Origin: Planctomycetaceae bacterium
Lineage (GTDB): Bacteria; Planctomycetota; UBA1135; GCA-002686595
Assembly: GCA_016125265.1 (NCBI GenBank)
Contig: WGMC01000040.1
Span: 1 to 64,000 of the forward strand
Direction: 5' to 3'
DNA: 64,000 bases
Shown here: positions 18,375-27,727 of the stretch, piece by piece
Layout of the letters: every line of letters begins with the position of its first letter
How positions within the stretch are numbered: the stretch's first letter is position 1
Notes under the pieces: model-generated
Told to the model about the DNA's origin: nothing
Seen by the model: the letters and a program-made list of their open reading frames with translations, nothing else
Database searches by the model: none
Made by a program: the position numbers and the translations under genes

Positions 18375-18880
18375 GCAAGCCTTCCCGTACGGAATCCGCG
18401 CCCCCGTCCGACCGCGCGCGCCAGTTGGTGCGCCGGCTCGAGGCATGGGTCCAGGAGGAGATCGGCGCGAAACGCCGGTTGGAGGAACTCCTCGACAAGC
18501 AGGAGCAGGCGATGTCGCAGCCCGATGCCACGGCGCTCGAAACCGCCACCAGGGAGGTCGCAGAGGCCATCCAGCTCGAGACACAACGCGCCGGCGCGCG
18601 CCACCAGATCATCGGGGCCCTCGCGAAGGAGTGGTCGACCTCCGAACGTGCGCTCACCCTCGGTGGAATCGCCCAGCGGGCCGGTTCCGAAGGGGTCCGC
18701 CTCGGCCGCATGCGCGTAGAGCTGCGCGACGTGTGCCAGTCGTCCCTTTCGCGCGGCCGGCGCATCGCGCTGGTGGCACAGGCGCAGCGCTCCGTCCTGG
18801 GCGAAGTCCTACAGTCCGTGGTCGGTGCCGCGCCGGACGGGCAACTGGGATCCGGTTGTGTCGTGAACCGGGAGGCATGA
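18371..18880 (+). CDS. flgN: FlgN-like export chaperone
   Basis: 169 residues, almost entirely helical and coiled-coil (LVRRLEAWVQEEIGAKRRLEELLDKQEQAM), with the size and composition of FlgN, the cytosolic chaperone for FlgK and FlgL. The family is weakly conserved, so position is important evidence: it lies directly before flgK and flgL and overlaps flgJ by ATGA. Confidence 0.75.
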   Translation: MSKPSRTESAPPSDRARQLVRRLEAWVQEEIGAKRRLEELLDKQEQAMSQPDATALETATREVAEAIQLETQRAGARHQIIGALAKEWSTSERALTLGGIAQRAGSEGVRLGRMRVELRDVCQSSLSRGRRIALVAQAQRSVLGEVLQSVVGAAPDGQLGSGCVVNREA

Positions 18881-18881
18881 C

Positions 18882-21239
18882 ATGTCGCGCATCTCCCTCA
18901 ATACAGGACTGCGCGCGCTGCTGAGCGCGCAGTTCGCCCTCAACACCGTCGGGCACAACATCGCCAACGCGAACACGCCGGGCTACTCGCGCCAGCGCGT
19001 GGATCTGGCCAGCGCGAACCCCATCCTGCAGCGCGGCTTGATGCTGGGCAGTGGTGTGGACGTGCGTGGCATCTCGCGCACGATCGACCAACTGCTCGAA
19101 CGGCGCATCCTCGGCCAGATCCAGGTGGGCGGCAGCCTGGAGGCGCAGCTCGGCACGGCCCAGGAGATCGAAGGGCTGTTCGGCGAACCCGGCGGTTTCG
19201 GCCTGGGCGGGGCGATCGAGTCGCTCTTCTCCGGCTTCAACCAACTGGCGGGCAACCCCGCCGACCCGATCCTGCGCACGGCCGCCACACAAGCGGGTGT
19301 GGACCTCGCCTCGCGGTTCAATCAACTGGACCGCAGCTTGAGCAACCTGCAGGGTGAAGTGTCGAAGGAGCTCGGCATCCTCTCCCAGCAAGTCAACCAG
19401 ATCTCGCGATCGGTCGCGCACCTCAACGGCGAGATCAGCCGCTCCCAAGCCGCGGGCCAAGAGCCCAACGACCTGCGCGACCAGCGGCAGGAACTGCTCA
19501 AGGAGCTGGCCGCCCTGGTGGACGTGACGACCCAGGAGGACGGCAACGGCTCGGTGCGTGTTCTCGTCGGTGGCAACCTCCTGGTCAACGGCGAAACCAG
19601 CCGCAACATGAGTGTCGCCAACGACGCGGCCGGCACGCCGCAGGTGACGGTCGAGGGTGTCGGTGGATTCGTGCCCCTTCGCGGCGGTCGCATGGGTGGC
19701 CTGGCGTCGCTGCGCGATGGCTTCGCGCCTGGTCTCGTGACCAGCTTGGACCGACTCGCCAAGAGTTTGATCCTCGAAACCAACCGCATCCACTCCCAGG
19801 GCATTCCCGCGAAAGGCGCGTTCCAGTCGCTGCTTGGCACCAACGCGATCCAAGACGTCGACGGCGACGGGGATCGGGGGGACGAGCTGCTCGCGAAGTC
19901 CGGACTGCCCTTCGACATCAGCACGGGGGCGTTCTACGTCAACGTGCTCGACAGTCAGTCCGGTGGATTGGCGAAACACCGCATCGAACTCGACGCGGAC
20001 AAGAGCACGGTGCAGGACCTGCTCGACGCGTTCGATGCCATTCCCAACATCACCGGTAGCCTCGACGCGTTCGGCCGCCTGCAGGTCGTGGCGGACGCCG
20101 GATATGGCTTCGACTTCTCGAACCGCGTGGATCCGATGCCCGACGCGAAGGGGACCTTCGGTTCGGGCAAAGCGTCGGTCGGAGGTTCGCTCCAGGGCCC
20201 CTTCTCGCTTAGCGACGGCGACACACTTGCGCTTGCGGTCCCCGGAGGTCCGGGCTCGACTGCCGTTTCGGTCGCGTTCCAGGCGGGCCAGTTCCTCGAT
20301 CCCTCGAAGGCCACCGCGGACGAGGTCGCGCTGGCGCTCAACAGCGACAGCGGCTTCCAATCCGCCGGACTCGTCGCTCAGGCAGTCGATGGACGCGTCT
20401 TCCTGCAGACGGCGGGCTCGGGCACCGGCGAAAGCTTCGCGCTCACCGGCGGCACCGCCGCGGCCGCGCTCGGTTTGGGCGGGCAGGTGGGGCAGACGTT
20501 CGTGGGTGCCCTCAGCGCGATCGGTCCCGAGGTCGGCGGTGCCTACACCGGCAGCACGACCGACCAACTGACCTTCGTGCCCAGCGGCGACGGCACGATC
20601 GGCACGACCCCCGGCCTGAGCGTCGATGTCTTCAACTCGAAGGGCGAGCTGGTCAAGACCCTGCTCGTCGGCGAGGGTTACCAGCCGGGCGAAACCCTCG
20701 ATCTGGTGGACGGTCTGACCGTGAAGTTCCACCTGGGCGAGCTCTCCGCGAGCCAGGGCGATCGCATGACACTGGATGTCGTGGGCGACTCCGATACCGC
20801 CGACGCGCTGGTGGCCCTCGGCCTCAACGGGCTCTTCACCGGCAGCGACGCCGGCAGCATCGCGCTGCGCAAGGACATCGAACTGGACCCGTCGCTGCTC
20901 GCGACGTCTTCGAGCGGTGCCGAGGGCGACAACCGCATCCTGCTGGCTCTGATGGGAATCGACGACCTGCGCGTGCAGGAGCTCGGCGGTGCGACGATCG
21001 GCGAGGCCTACAGCGGACTGATCGGCGGCGTTGGCTTCGAAGTCGCGGCGCTGCGAGACGGTGTGGAGGCGAGCGCAAAGGTCCGCGACAGCCTCGAGCT
21101 GCGCCGCGAGTCGATCTCGGGTGTCAACGTCGACGAGGAACTTGTGGATATGGTGCGTTTCGAGCAGGCCTTCGCCGGCGCATCGCGGCTCATCCAAATC
21201 GTGAACCAACTGCACGACGAACTTCTGCGCATCATCTGA
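18882..21239 (+). CDS. flgK: Hook-filament junction protein FlgK (HAP1)
   Basis: 785 residues. The conserved axial ends are clear: GHNIANANTPGYSRQRVDL near the start and VDEELVDMVRFEQAFAGASRLIQIVNQLHDELL at the end. The middle (about residues 330-680) is a much enlarged, Gly/Asp/Thr-rich variable region, making the protein roughly 240 residues longer than the enterobacterial version. The ATG follows a GGGAGG ribosome-binding site. Confidence 0.95.
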   Translation: MSRISLNTGLRALLSAQFALNTVGHNIANANTPGYSRQRVDLASANPILQRGLMLGSGVDVRGISRTIDQLLERRILGQIQVGGSLEAQLGTAQEIEGLFGEPGGFGLGGAIESLFSGFNQLAGNPADPILRTAATQAGVDLASRFNQLDRSLSNLQGEVSKELGILSQQVNQISRSVAHLNGEISRSQAAGQEPNDLRDQRQELLKELAALVDVTTQEDGNGSVRVLVGGNLLVNGETSRNMSVANDAAGTPQVTVEGVGGFVPLRGGRMGGLASLRDGFAPGLVTSLDRLAKSLILETNRIHSQGIPAKGAFQSLLGTNAIQDVDGDGDRGDELLAKSGLPFDISTGAFYVNVLDSQSGGLAKHRIELDADKSTVQDLLDAFDAIPNITGSLDAFGRLQVVADAGYGFDFSNRVDPMPDAKGTFGSGKASVGGSLQGPFSLSDGDTLALAVPGGPGSTAVSVAFQAGQFLDPSKATADEVALALNSDSGFQSAGLVAQAVDGRVFLQTAGSGTGESFALTGGTAAAALGLGGQVGQTFVGALSAIGPEVGGAYTGSTTDQLTFVPSGDGTIGTTPGLSVDVFNSKGELVKTLLVGEGYQPGETLDLVDGLTVKFHLGELSASQGDRMTLDVVGDSDTADALVALGLNGLFTGSDAGSIALRKDIELDPSLLATSSSGAEGDNRILLALMGIDDLRVQELGGATIGEAYSGLIGGVGFEVAALRDGVEASAKVRDSLELRRESISGVNVDEELVDMVRFEQAFAGASRLIQIVNQLHDELLRII

Positions 21240-21246
21240 GGTCCCC

Positions 21247-22662
21247 ATGCGAGTCAGCACCGAATCCGCCTACCGCCGCGTCCTGATCGGCCTGCGCACG
21301 AACTTCTCCGGGCTCGTCCGCGCCCAGGAGCAGGTCGCCTCGGGCTTGCGCATCCTGCGTCCCTCGGACGACCCGACCGGGACTTCGCGGGTGCTGTCGC
21401 TCGAGCGACAGCTCGCCGACAGCAACAGGATCCGTTCCGCGATCGCCGGGGGACTCACGTTCGTCGACGCCGCGGCCGCCGCCCTGGAGGAGGGTTCGAA
21501 GCTGATCGCCGAAGTGCGTTCCCTCGTCTTGCAGTCGATGAACGGCACCATCACGGAGCAGGACCGCGCGGCCATCGGCCAACAGATCTCGCTGTTGCGG
21601 ACCCAGATGATCGAGCTCGCCAACCAGCGCACGGCAGACCGCTATCTGTTTGGCGGCACAAAAACCACCACACCGCCCTGGAGCGTCGGCGCCGACGGCT
21701 CGGTGCAGTACGAGGGCGATGCGTCCACGCAGGACATCCGCATCGGATCGGGTGTCACCATCCCGATCAACGTGTCCGGGGATCAGATCTTCGCGCGTGT
21801 GCAGCCCGCGGGTCTGACCTTTGCCGGCCTCACCGGGTTGGCGGCGGGCAGCACCGCTTCGGAGGGCTCCGGCACGGTTCTGATCGAGGTCCGCCAGGAC
21901 ACCCTGGACGTCGGCGCGTTGGGCAGCGTCGGCATCTCCGTCGTCGGTGACAGCACGATCCTCGGCTCCCACGATGTCGTCGTCGACGCCGCGGCGGGAA
22001 CGATCCAACTGGGCGATGGACCCGCAGTGGCGATTCCCGGAGCCGGATCCGACCTCGCGTCGGGTCTGACGTTGCAAACGGCTTCGGGCGCGACGTTGAC
22101 CGTGGACGTCACCGGGTTCACCGGGGTCGACTACAGCGGCGCCGTCTCGGCCACCGGTTCCCTGCGGATCGGCTCCGGCGCTTTTGTGCCGATCGATCCG
22201 ACGGAGACGGATCTGCGGCTCGAGGACCCCGCCACCGGAAACATCCTGCACCTCGACCTGTCGGCGGTGAACCGCGCGGGCTCCGAAATGGTTCAGTACA
22301 CGGGGCAGATCGACATCTTCCAGTTGCTCGAGGGCATTGCGGGCGACCTGGCGAACGGCGAGGGCCTGAACCAATCCGACCTACTTGGGCGGCTCGACCT
22401 CAGGTTGTCGGAGCTGGACCGTCACCACGGCAACTTGCTGTCGTCGTTGGGTGTCCTCGGTGCTCGCAGCGCGCGCATGTCGAACACCAGCTCGCGCTTC
22501 GAATCGGTCGGCTTGCAGGTGTCGTCGTTGATCTCGGGTCAGCGCGATGCGGACTACACCGAGGTCGTGCTGGACATGCAGAGGGCCGAAAGCACGCTGC
22601 AGCTTGCTCAGGCGACTGGTGTGCGCCTCATCCAACGCAGTTTGCTCGACTTTTTGCGCTGA
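21247..22662 (+). CDS. flgL: Hook-filament junction protein FlgL (HAP3)
   Basis: 471 residues. The flagellin-like N-terminus MRVSTESAYRRVLIGLRTN, VASGLRILRPSDDPTGTSRVLSLERQL and the C-terminal YTEVVLDMQRAESTLQLAQATGVRLIQRSLLDFL identify the second junction protein, which seats the filament. The central 200 residues are variable beta-rich surface. It follows flgK by seven bases. Confidence 0.94.
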   Translation: MRVSTESAYRRVLIGLRTNFSGLVRAQEQVASGLRILRPSDDPTGTSRVLSLERQLADSNRIRSAIAGGLTFVDAAAAALEEGSKLIAEVRSLVLQSMNGTITEQDRAAIGQQISLLRTQMIELANQRTADRYLFGGTKTTTPPWSVGADGSVQYEGDASTQDIRIGSGVTIPINVSGDQIFARVQPAGLTFAGLTGLAAGSTASEGSGTVLIEVRQDTLDVGALGSVGISVVGDSTILGSHDVVVDAAAGTIQLGDGPAVAIPGAGSDLASGLTLQTASGATLTVDVTGFTGVDYSGAVSATGSLRIGSGAFVPIDPTETDLRLEDPATGNILHLDLSAVNRAGSEMVQYTGQIDIFQLLEGIAGDLANGEGLNQSDLLGRLDLRLSELDRHHGNLLSSLGVLGARSARMSNTSSRFESVGLQVSSLISGQRDADYTEVVLDMQRAESTLQLAQATGVRLIQRSLLDFLR

Positions 22663-22692
22663 TTCGGGTGGCTTCGTCCGAGACCTAAGTCG

Positions 22693-22992
22693 ATGGAACC
22701 CAGCCCCCTTCGTGCGAAAGCCGTCGAGCCCGTCAAGCGAGTCCTCGGCCCGAATGCCAACCCGACACCGGCGACGTCGACCAACCCGGGCTTTCGGGCG
22801 CTGCTCGAGCGACTCGAGCAAAGCGCGGACCGCCTGGGCCAGGCCCCCGAAACCGTGCGCGACGCCGACGGCCTGCGTGTCGCGATGCACGGGGCCCGCG
22901 AGAGTTTGGAACAAGCGCTCGCCCTCGGCGAAGCACTGATCGAAGCGTACCGACAGGATTTGCGCCAGAAGGCGGGAGCTCAACAACCGTGA
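22693..22992 (+). CDS. Small hypothetical protein after flgL
   Basis: 99 residues, not recognised. A basic, Pro-rich N-terminus leads into two predicted helices (FRALLERLEQSADRLGQAP and MHGARESLEQALALGEALIEAYRQDL) with heptad character and no signal peptide. It sits 30 bases past flgL, and its TGA overlaps the next ATG by one base. A small chaperone-like or regulatory flagellar protein is possible from size and place; this is an inference. Confidence 0.65.
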   Translation: MEPSPLRAKAVEPVKRVLGPNANPTPATSTNPGFRALLERLEQSADRLGQAPETVRDADGLRVAMHGARESLEQALALGEALIEAYRQDLRQKAGAQQP

Positions 22993-24065
22993 TGCACGAA
23001 CTCAAGAACGACGTCGAAGGTCCCCTGGCGTTGATGGAGCGTGTGTTCGAAGCCAAGGGCCAACTCGCTTCGGAGTATCCCCTGGTCTTCCGCCGCGGTT
23101 TTGGCGGGCGGCTCGTCGCGCTGGACGACGAACGCGGTGTGCGTTCGTCCTGCGCCGTCCTGCCGCGCACGTTGGTCATGGCCGGCGTCCACTGGTCCGC
23201 AGGTCTGATCGGCTCCGTCGCGACCGACAGCGACCAACGGGGTCGGGGCCTCGCCAGCCAGGTGCTCGCCGAGGCGGAGCGTTGGCTCGCGGAACAGGGT
23301 TGCCTCTTTGCGCTCCTCTGGGCCGAGGATCCGCGTTTCTACTTGGCCCGCGGCTATCGGCCCGTCGGCAGCGAGTTGGATGCGGTGGTCGATGCCGCCG
23401 TGGCCGCGCGTTTGCCCATCGCCCCCGACATCCGGCCGGTGGTGCCCAGTGACGCACCTGCCGTGCACCGTCACTACATGTCCCAGCCCTACCGCGCCGA
23501 CCGCACGGCCGAGGAAACGCAGGCCCTGCTGCATTGCCCGGGCATGCAAGTGCTCGTGGCCGAGCGCGACGGTCGGGTTGCTGCCTACGCTTGCCTCGGA
23601 CGCGGCCGCGATCTGCCCAACGTCGTGCACGAGTGGGGCGGCGACCGCACGTTGGTCCTGGCGTTGGTCCGCGAGGCGTTCCTGGCTTCGGGCGCGGATC
23701 ACGTGGTCGTGATGGGTGCGGACAACAGCTCACTCGTCTTCGCGGGTTTGGCGGCTGCCGGCGCCAAGGTGCATCGCGGGTTCCTCGGGCTTGCCAAACC
23801 GCTCGCCGGTTCGCTGCCGAGCCTCGCCTCCGCCCTCGCGGCGCAGGGCGGCGGCACGTGCCACGTGGAATCCGACGGCAAGGTGGAGCGCTGCCGGTGG
23901 ACGGGACCCGCGGGGTCCGTGCACTTGGACTCGAACGACTTGCTCGACCTGCTCGCCGGGCCGCGCGGGACCAGCGAGGTCTTGGAGCAGGCCCGACGTG
24001 CCACGGGGCTCGCGGCCGCCGGTTTGCCGCTCAAACCGTTCCTCTGGGGCCTGGATTCGATCTGA
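22992..24065 (+). CDS. GNAT-family N-acetyltransferase, two-domain
   Basis: About 357 residues (a GTG one codon earlier is also possible). The acetyl-CoA loop is at SVATDSDQRGRGLASQVLAEAERWL, preceded by the beta strand WSAGLIGSV. The second half (IRPVVPSDAPAVHRHYM onward) looks like another GNAT-type fold, as in Eis-like proteins. The substrate is unknown. As the last gene of the plus-strand flagellar run and coupled to the small protein before it, a role in modifying flagellar or glycan substrates is conceivable but unsupported by any motif. Confidence 0.8.
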   Translation: MHELKNDVEGPLALMERVFEAKGQLASEYPLVFRRGFGGRLVALDDERGVRSSCAVLPRTLVMAGVHWSAGLIGSVATDSDQRGRGLASQVLAEAERWLAEQGCLFALLWAEDPRFYLARGYRPVGSELDAVVDAAVAARLPIAPDIRPVVPSDAPAVHRHYMSQPYRADRTAEETQALLHCPGMQVLVAERDGRVAAYACLGRGRDLPNVVHEWGGDRTLVLALVREAFLASGADHVVVMGADNSSLVFAGLAAAGAKVHRGFLGLAKPLAGSLPSLASALAAQGGGTCHVESDGKVERCRWTGPAGSVHLDSNDLLDLLAGPRGTSEVLEQARRATGLAAAGLPLKPFLWGLDSI

Positions 24066-24086
24066 ACCCCGGAACCCCACGCACGC

Positions 24087-24686
24087 TCAATAGCTCGCTG
24101 GAAAGAGCCGCCGTTCGACGGCTTCGATGACCGCGTGCAGCACCTTGATGTGCACCTCTTGGATGCGGTCCGAGGTGCTCGCGAGGGGCACCACGACCGC
24201 GTGGTCGACAAGTCCGAGCAACTTGCCGCCGCCCTTGCCGAGGAGGCCAATGGTCTGCACGCCGCGCTCCTTCGCCACGGCGACGGCGCGCAGGATGTTG
24301 GGGGAGTTGCCGCTCGTCGAGATGGCGACCAACAAGTCGCCGCGTTTGCCGTAGGCCTCGACCGAACGCGCGAACACTTCGTCGAACCCGAAGTCGTTGG
24401 CGATGCACGTGAGCTGACTGGGGTCGCTGAACGCAATCGCGCCAATCGCGCGGCGGTCGCCGCGGAACCTTCCGGTCCACTCCTCGGCGAAGTGCATGGC
24501 GTCGCACATGCTGCCGCCGTTGCCGCAGGACATCAGAAGTCCGCCGCGTTCGATGGTCTGGTGCACACGTTCGACGAAACCATCGACCTGCGCGAGCCCC
24601 ATGGGGTCCCGCTGGAAGGCCGCTAGGGTGGCCGCGGCCTCGTCGAAGGCAGCGCGCAGGAAGGCGGAAGTCGAAGATTCGGACAC
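24087..24686 (-). CDS. gmhA: GmhA-like phosphoheptose isomerase (SIS domain)
   Basis: 199 residues, probably cytosolic, converting sedoheptulose-7-phosphate to D-glycero-heptose-7-phosphate for LPS core or glycan heptose. SIS-domain hallmarks are LLMSCGNGGSMCDAMHFAEEW, LLVAISTSGNSPNILRAV and the C-terminal metal/catalytic block IQEVHIKVLHAVIEAVE. It uses a GTG start. The first Gly-Ser loop reads CGNGGSMCDA, whereas GmhA usually has GNGGSAADA. It is convergent with the GNAT gene and separated by about 75 bases from the heme operon end. Confidence 0.9.
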   Translation of the reverse strand: MSESSTSAFLRAAFDEAAATLAAFQRDPMGLAQVDGFVERVHQTIERGGLLMSCGNGGSMCDAMHFAEEWTGRFRGDRRAIGAIAFSDPSQLTCIANDFGFDEVFARSVEAYGKRGDLLVAISTSGNSPNILRAVAVAKERGVQTIGLLGKGGGKLLGLVDHAVVVPLASTSDRIQEVHIKVLHAVIEAVERRLFPASY

Positions 24687-24746
24687 GGCGTAGGCCTCGT
24701 TTCAGTGTGCGGAGCGCGGGGAATCCCCGTGCAGTGTGGCCGGGAA

Positions 24747-24769
24747 GCTCCTGTTTGACAATCAGGAGC
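24747..24769 (-). terminator. Hairpin at the 3' end of hemDL
   Basis: GCTCCTG (24747-24753) and CAGGAGC (24763-24769) form a perfect 7-bp stem with a 9-base AT-rich loop that contains the hemDL stop codon. It marks the likely end of the heme transcript, although no T-run follows. Confidence 0.45.
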
Positions 24770-26816
24770 CCGCGATGGCCCCGTCCGCGGCTTCGATCAA
24801 CGCGTCGACCACGCCGCCGTCGTGGGCGGTCGACAGGAACCAGGCCTCGAAGGGCGAGGGTGGCAGGTGCACTCCGCGGTTCAGCATGCCGTGGAAAAAG
24901 CGCACCCAACGCTCGCGGTCACTCGCCATGGCGTCGTCGAAGCTGGTGACGGGTGTGCCGTGGAAGTACGGACAGATCATCGAACCTTGCCGGCCGACAA
25001 AAAGGGGCACCCCATGGCGTTTCGCGGCGGCTTCGAGTCCCGCCTGCAGCCGCGCCCCGGCACGCTCCAAGTCGGCGTACACGCGGTCCTCGGCAATCGC
25101 TTCCATCATGGCCAGCCCCGCGGCGACGGCCAGCGGATTGCCGGAGAGTGTGCCGGCTTGGTACATGCGCCCCGCCGGCGCGACTTGCTGCATGAGTTCC
25201 GAGCGCCCGCCGTACGCACCAATGGGCAGACCCGCGCCGATCACCTTGCCGAGTGTGACCAAGTCCGGCGTGACACCGCACACCTCGGCGTAACCGCCGC
25301 GGGCCACGCGGAACCCGGTCATCACCTCGTCGAACACGAGCACGGTGCCGTGCTGGTTGCAGAGCTCGCGCAGGCCCTCCAGGAAACCCGGCGCAGGCAA
25401 AACGCAGCCCATGTTGCCGGCCACGGGCTCCACGAACACCGCCGCGATCTGGTCGCCGCGTTGGGCGAAGAGCTCGCGCACGGAGTCGAGGTCGTTGTAA
25501 CCCGCCACCAGCGTCATTTCCGCCAACGCGCGCGGCACGCCCGGCGAGTCCGGCGCGCCAAGAGTCAACGCCCCCGAACCGGCCTTGACGAGGAACGAAT
25601 CGCCGTGGCCGTGGTAGCAGCCCTCGAACTTGAGCATCAAGTCGCGGCCCGTGTGGGCGCGGGCGAGGCGCAGCGCGCTCATCGTCGCCTCCGTCCCCGA
25701 GTTCACGAGCCGTACACGTTCGACGTACGGCACGTAGCGCGCGATGCACTCGGCGAGCAGCAGTTCGCGTTCGGTGGGAGCGCCGAACGTCGTGCCGCCC
25801 TCCGCCGCGGCGCGGATCGCGGCCGTGATCTCGGCCGGTGCGTGGCCGAGCAGCAACGGCCCGTAGCTCATCACGAGATCGATGTAGCGCCCACCGTCGA
25901 CGTCGAAGATGTACGGGCCTGCGCCGCGCTCCACGTGCAGCGGTGTGCCGCCGACCGCTTTCCACGCGCGCACGGGGCTGTTGACGCCGCCCGGGATGCG
26001 TTGTTTCGCGCGCTCGAACAGGGCTTCGGAGCGGGGGCGGTTTTTGGCTTGGGGCTCTGGGTGTTTGGCGGTCATCGATGCGGTGCCAAGTGCGCGCTGG
26101 AGCGCGGCGCCAAGGGCTTCGGGCTGCGGAGACGAGAGGACTAGGATAGGGCCAAGGAGGTCGGGATGGGCCGACTTCGCGCCGCGAAGTGCTGCCTCGC
26201 TGGCGGCCCCCATCGCCAGGGCGACGGGCGGAGAAACGTGTGTGCACCGCGGAGCCTGCAACCAGGCTTCGACGCAGGACGGACTGGCAAAGAACAGCGC
26301 CTCGGCCGCCGGCAGCGCAGTGTTCACCTGGCGCGCGAGCGACCGGTAGACAACCGGCGCATCGACGCGGGCTCCCATGCGCGTCAGGGCTTCGGCCAAC
26401 TCCATCGAACGCGAGCCCCGTGGCGCAAACACCCGCTCTCCCGCGCGGAGCTGCGGCGCAAGCCGCGCGAGCAACTCCTCCGCGTCCCGGGCTGCGGCGA
26501 AGGCTGGCACGAAGCCCAGTTCACGGAGTTCGCGATGCGTGGCCTCGCCCACACACACAAACCGTGCGCCCGCGAGCGGCGACAGGGCACTCCGTGTCGC
26601 TTCCAACGCGTTGCGGCTTGCGAGCACCACCCAGTCGGTGGATCGCGGCGCGAGCGGCGCGATCTGCGTTTCGAAGCGGATCTCGAGCAGTTCCACGAGC
26701 AGCGGTTCCCAGCCGGCGCGCGCCGCGGCTTCGCACCAGGGCGCGGCGCGGCCCGCCGGACCCGTGACGAGGAGCCGCGGCCGTGCGCCGCTCGACGCGG
26801 AGCCGGGGACGATCAC
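24762..26816 (-). CDS. hemDL: Fused uroporphyrinogen-III synthase / glutamate-1-semialdehyde aminomutase
   Basis: One uninterrupted frame of 684 residues. Residues about 10-240 read as HemD: RLLVTGPAGRAAPWCEAA, WVVLASRNALEATRSAL, RVFAPRGSRSMELAEALTRMGARVD and ALFFASPSCVEAWL. Residues about 262-684 are HemL: FERAKQRIPGGVNSPVRAW, the PLP lysine in LVTLGKVIGAGLPIGAYGG, and the gate region MYQAGTLSGNPLAVAAGL. Thus the enzyme making 5-aminolevulinate and the one closing the tetrapyrrole ring are joined. An ATG at the linker (26075) could allow separate HemL, but it has no ribosome-binding site. The GTG start overlaps the hemC stop. Confidence 0.92.
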   Translation of the reverse strand: MIVPGSASSGARPRLLVTGPAGRAAPWCEAAARAGWEPLLVELLEIRFETQIAPLAPRSTDWVVLASRNALEATRSALSPLAGARFVCVGEATHRELRELGFVPAFAAARDAEELLARLAPQLRAGERVFAPRGSRSMELAEALTRMGARVDAPVVYRSLARQVNTALPAAEALFFASPSCVEAWLQAPRCTHVSPPVALAMGAASEAALRGAKSAHPDLLGPILVLSSPQPEALGAALQRALGTASMTAKHPEPQAKNRPRSEALFERAKQRIPGGVNSPVRAWKAVGGTPLHVERGAGPYIFDVDGGRYIDLVMSYGPLLLGHAPAEITAAIRAAAEGGTTFGAPTERELLLAECIARYVPYVERVRLVNSGTEATMSALRLARAHTGRDLMLKFEGCYHGHGDSFLVKAGSGALTLGAPDSPGVPRALAEMTLVAGYNDLDSVRELFAQRGDQIAAVFVEPVAGNMGCVLPAPGFLEGLRELCNQHGTVLVFDEVMTGFRVARGGYAEVCGVTPDLVTLGKVIGAGLPIGAYGGRSELMQQVAPAGRMYQAGTLSGNPLAVAAGLAMMEAIAEDRVYADLERAGARLQAGLEAAAKRHGVPLFVGRQGSMICPYFHGTPVTSFDDAMASDRERWVRFFHGMLNRGVHLPPSPFEAWFLSTAHDGGVVDALIEAADGAIAGS

Positions 26817-27727
26817 GGGCGCGCCAACGCGAGCAGATCCGCCGCGCCGCCGGCCAGGAGTTCGAGGGCCAGCTCCTTACCCAACGCGGCGGCCTCCTCG
26901 GCGCGGCCGCGCCGCACACCCTCGACACAGCGTGTGCCATCGGGCGACAGCACGACCGCGTGCAGGTCGATGTGATCACCGTGGACCCGCGCGAGTGCAC
27001 CGGCGGGCACGTTGCAGCCGCCGCGCAGCTCGCGCAGCAGTGCGCGTTCCGCCGTTGCCGCGCTGAGGGTGTCCCCGTCGCCAATCGCGGTGAAGGCTGC
27101 GTGCGAATCGGCGTCCGATTCCCGCGCCACGATGCCGACGATGCCTTGGGAGACAGCGGGGACGAATCGATCGGGATCGAGGATCGCGTGCGGCCGTTCG
27201 AGCAGGCCGAGTCGCACGAGCGCCGCGCGCGCCATCAACAGACCGTCCAACTCGTTGTCTTCGAGGCGACCCAACCGCGTCGCAACGTTGCCTCGCAGCG
27301 GAACGAGTTCGAGATCGGGCCGCTCCCTGCGCAGCATCGCCGCGCGGCGCAGGGATCCGGTCGCCACACGCGCGCCGCGGCGCAGGTTCGTGAGGTCGCC
27401 CCCGTCGCGAGTCACGAGCACGTCCTCGATCGGCCCCCGCGGCAACACGGCGACCAGTGCAAGGCCGGGCTCGAGGGTCGTGGTGGCGTCCTTCAGGCTG
27501 TGCACTCCCGCATGCGCGCGGCCGTCCAACACGGCGCGGTCCACCTCGGCGGTGAAGAGCGCGGTGCGGCCAAAACGCTCGAGCGGCGTGCTCGTGTCGA
27601 GGTCCGCACTCGCCTTCAGTTCGAGCAGCGCCGTCGCATGGCCCGTGCGCTGTGTCACTTGACGTGCAACCTCGTGGGCCTGCCAGAGGGCGAGCGCGCT
27701 GGAGCGCGTGGCGAGGGTCAGCTTCAC
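26813..27727 (-). CDS. hemC: Porphobilinogen deaminase (hydroxymethylbilane synthase)
   Basis: 304 residues; polymerises four porphobilinogens. It has LATRSSALALWQAHEV at the start, the catalytic Asp at D80 in HSLKDATT, the substrate-binding block RVATGSLRRAAML and RGNVATRLGRL, and the dipyrromethane cofactor Cys238 in RGGCNVPAGA. The start is GTG within GTGA shared with the hemA stop, and its own stop overlaps the hemDL GTG. Confidence 0.97.
   Translation of the reverse strand: MKLTLATRSSALALWQAHEVARQVTQRTGHATALLELKASADLDTSTPLERFGRTALFTAEVDRAVLDGRAHAGVHSLKDATTTLEPGLALVAVLPRGPIEDVLVTRDGGDLTNLRRGARVATGSLRRAAMLRRERPDLELVPLRGNVATRLGRLEDNELDGLLMARAALVRLGLLERPHAILDPDRFVPAVSQGIVGIVARESDADSHAAFTAIGDGDTLSAATAERALLRELRGGCNVPAGALARVHGDHIDLHAVVLSPDGTRCVEGVRRGRAEEAAALGKELALELLAGGAADLLALARP

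Noticed and set aside
24754-24759. TTGACA, a perfect -35 hexamer on the plus strand
   Set aside because: It is the loop of the hairpin at the hemDL 3' end and no plus-strand gene follows; no -10 at the right spacing.
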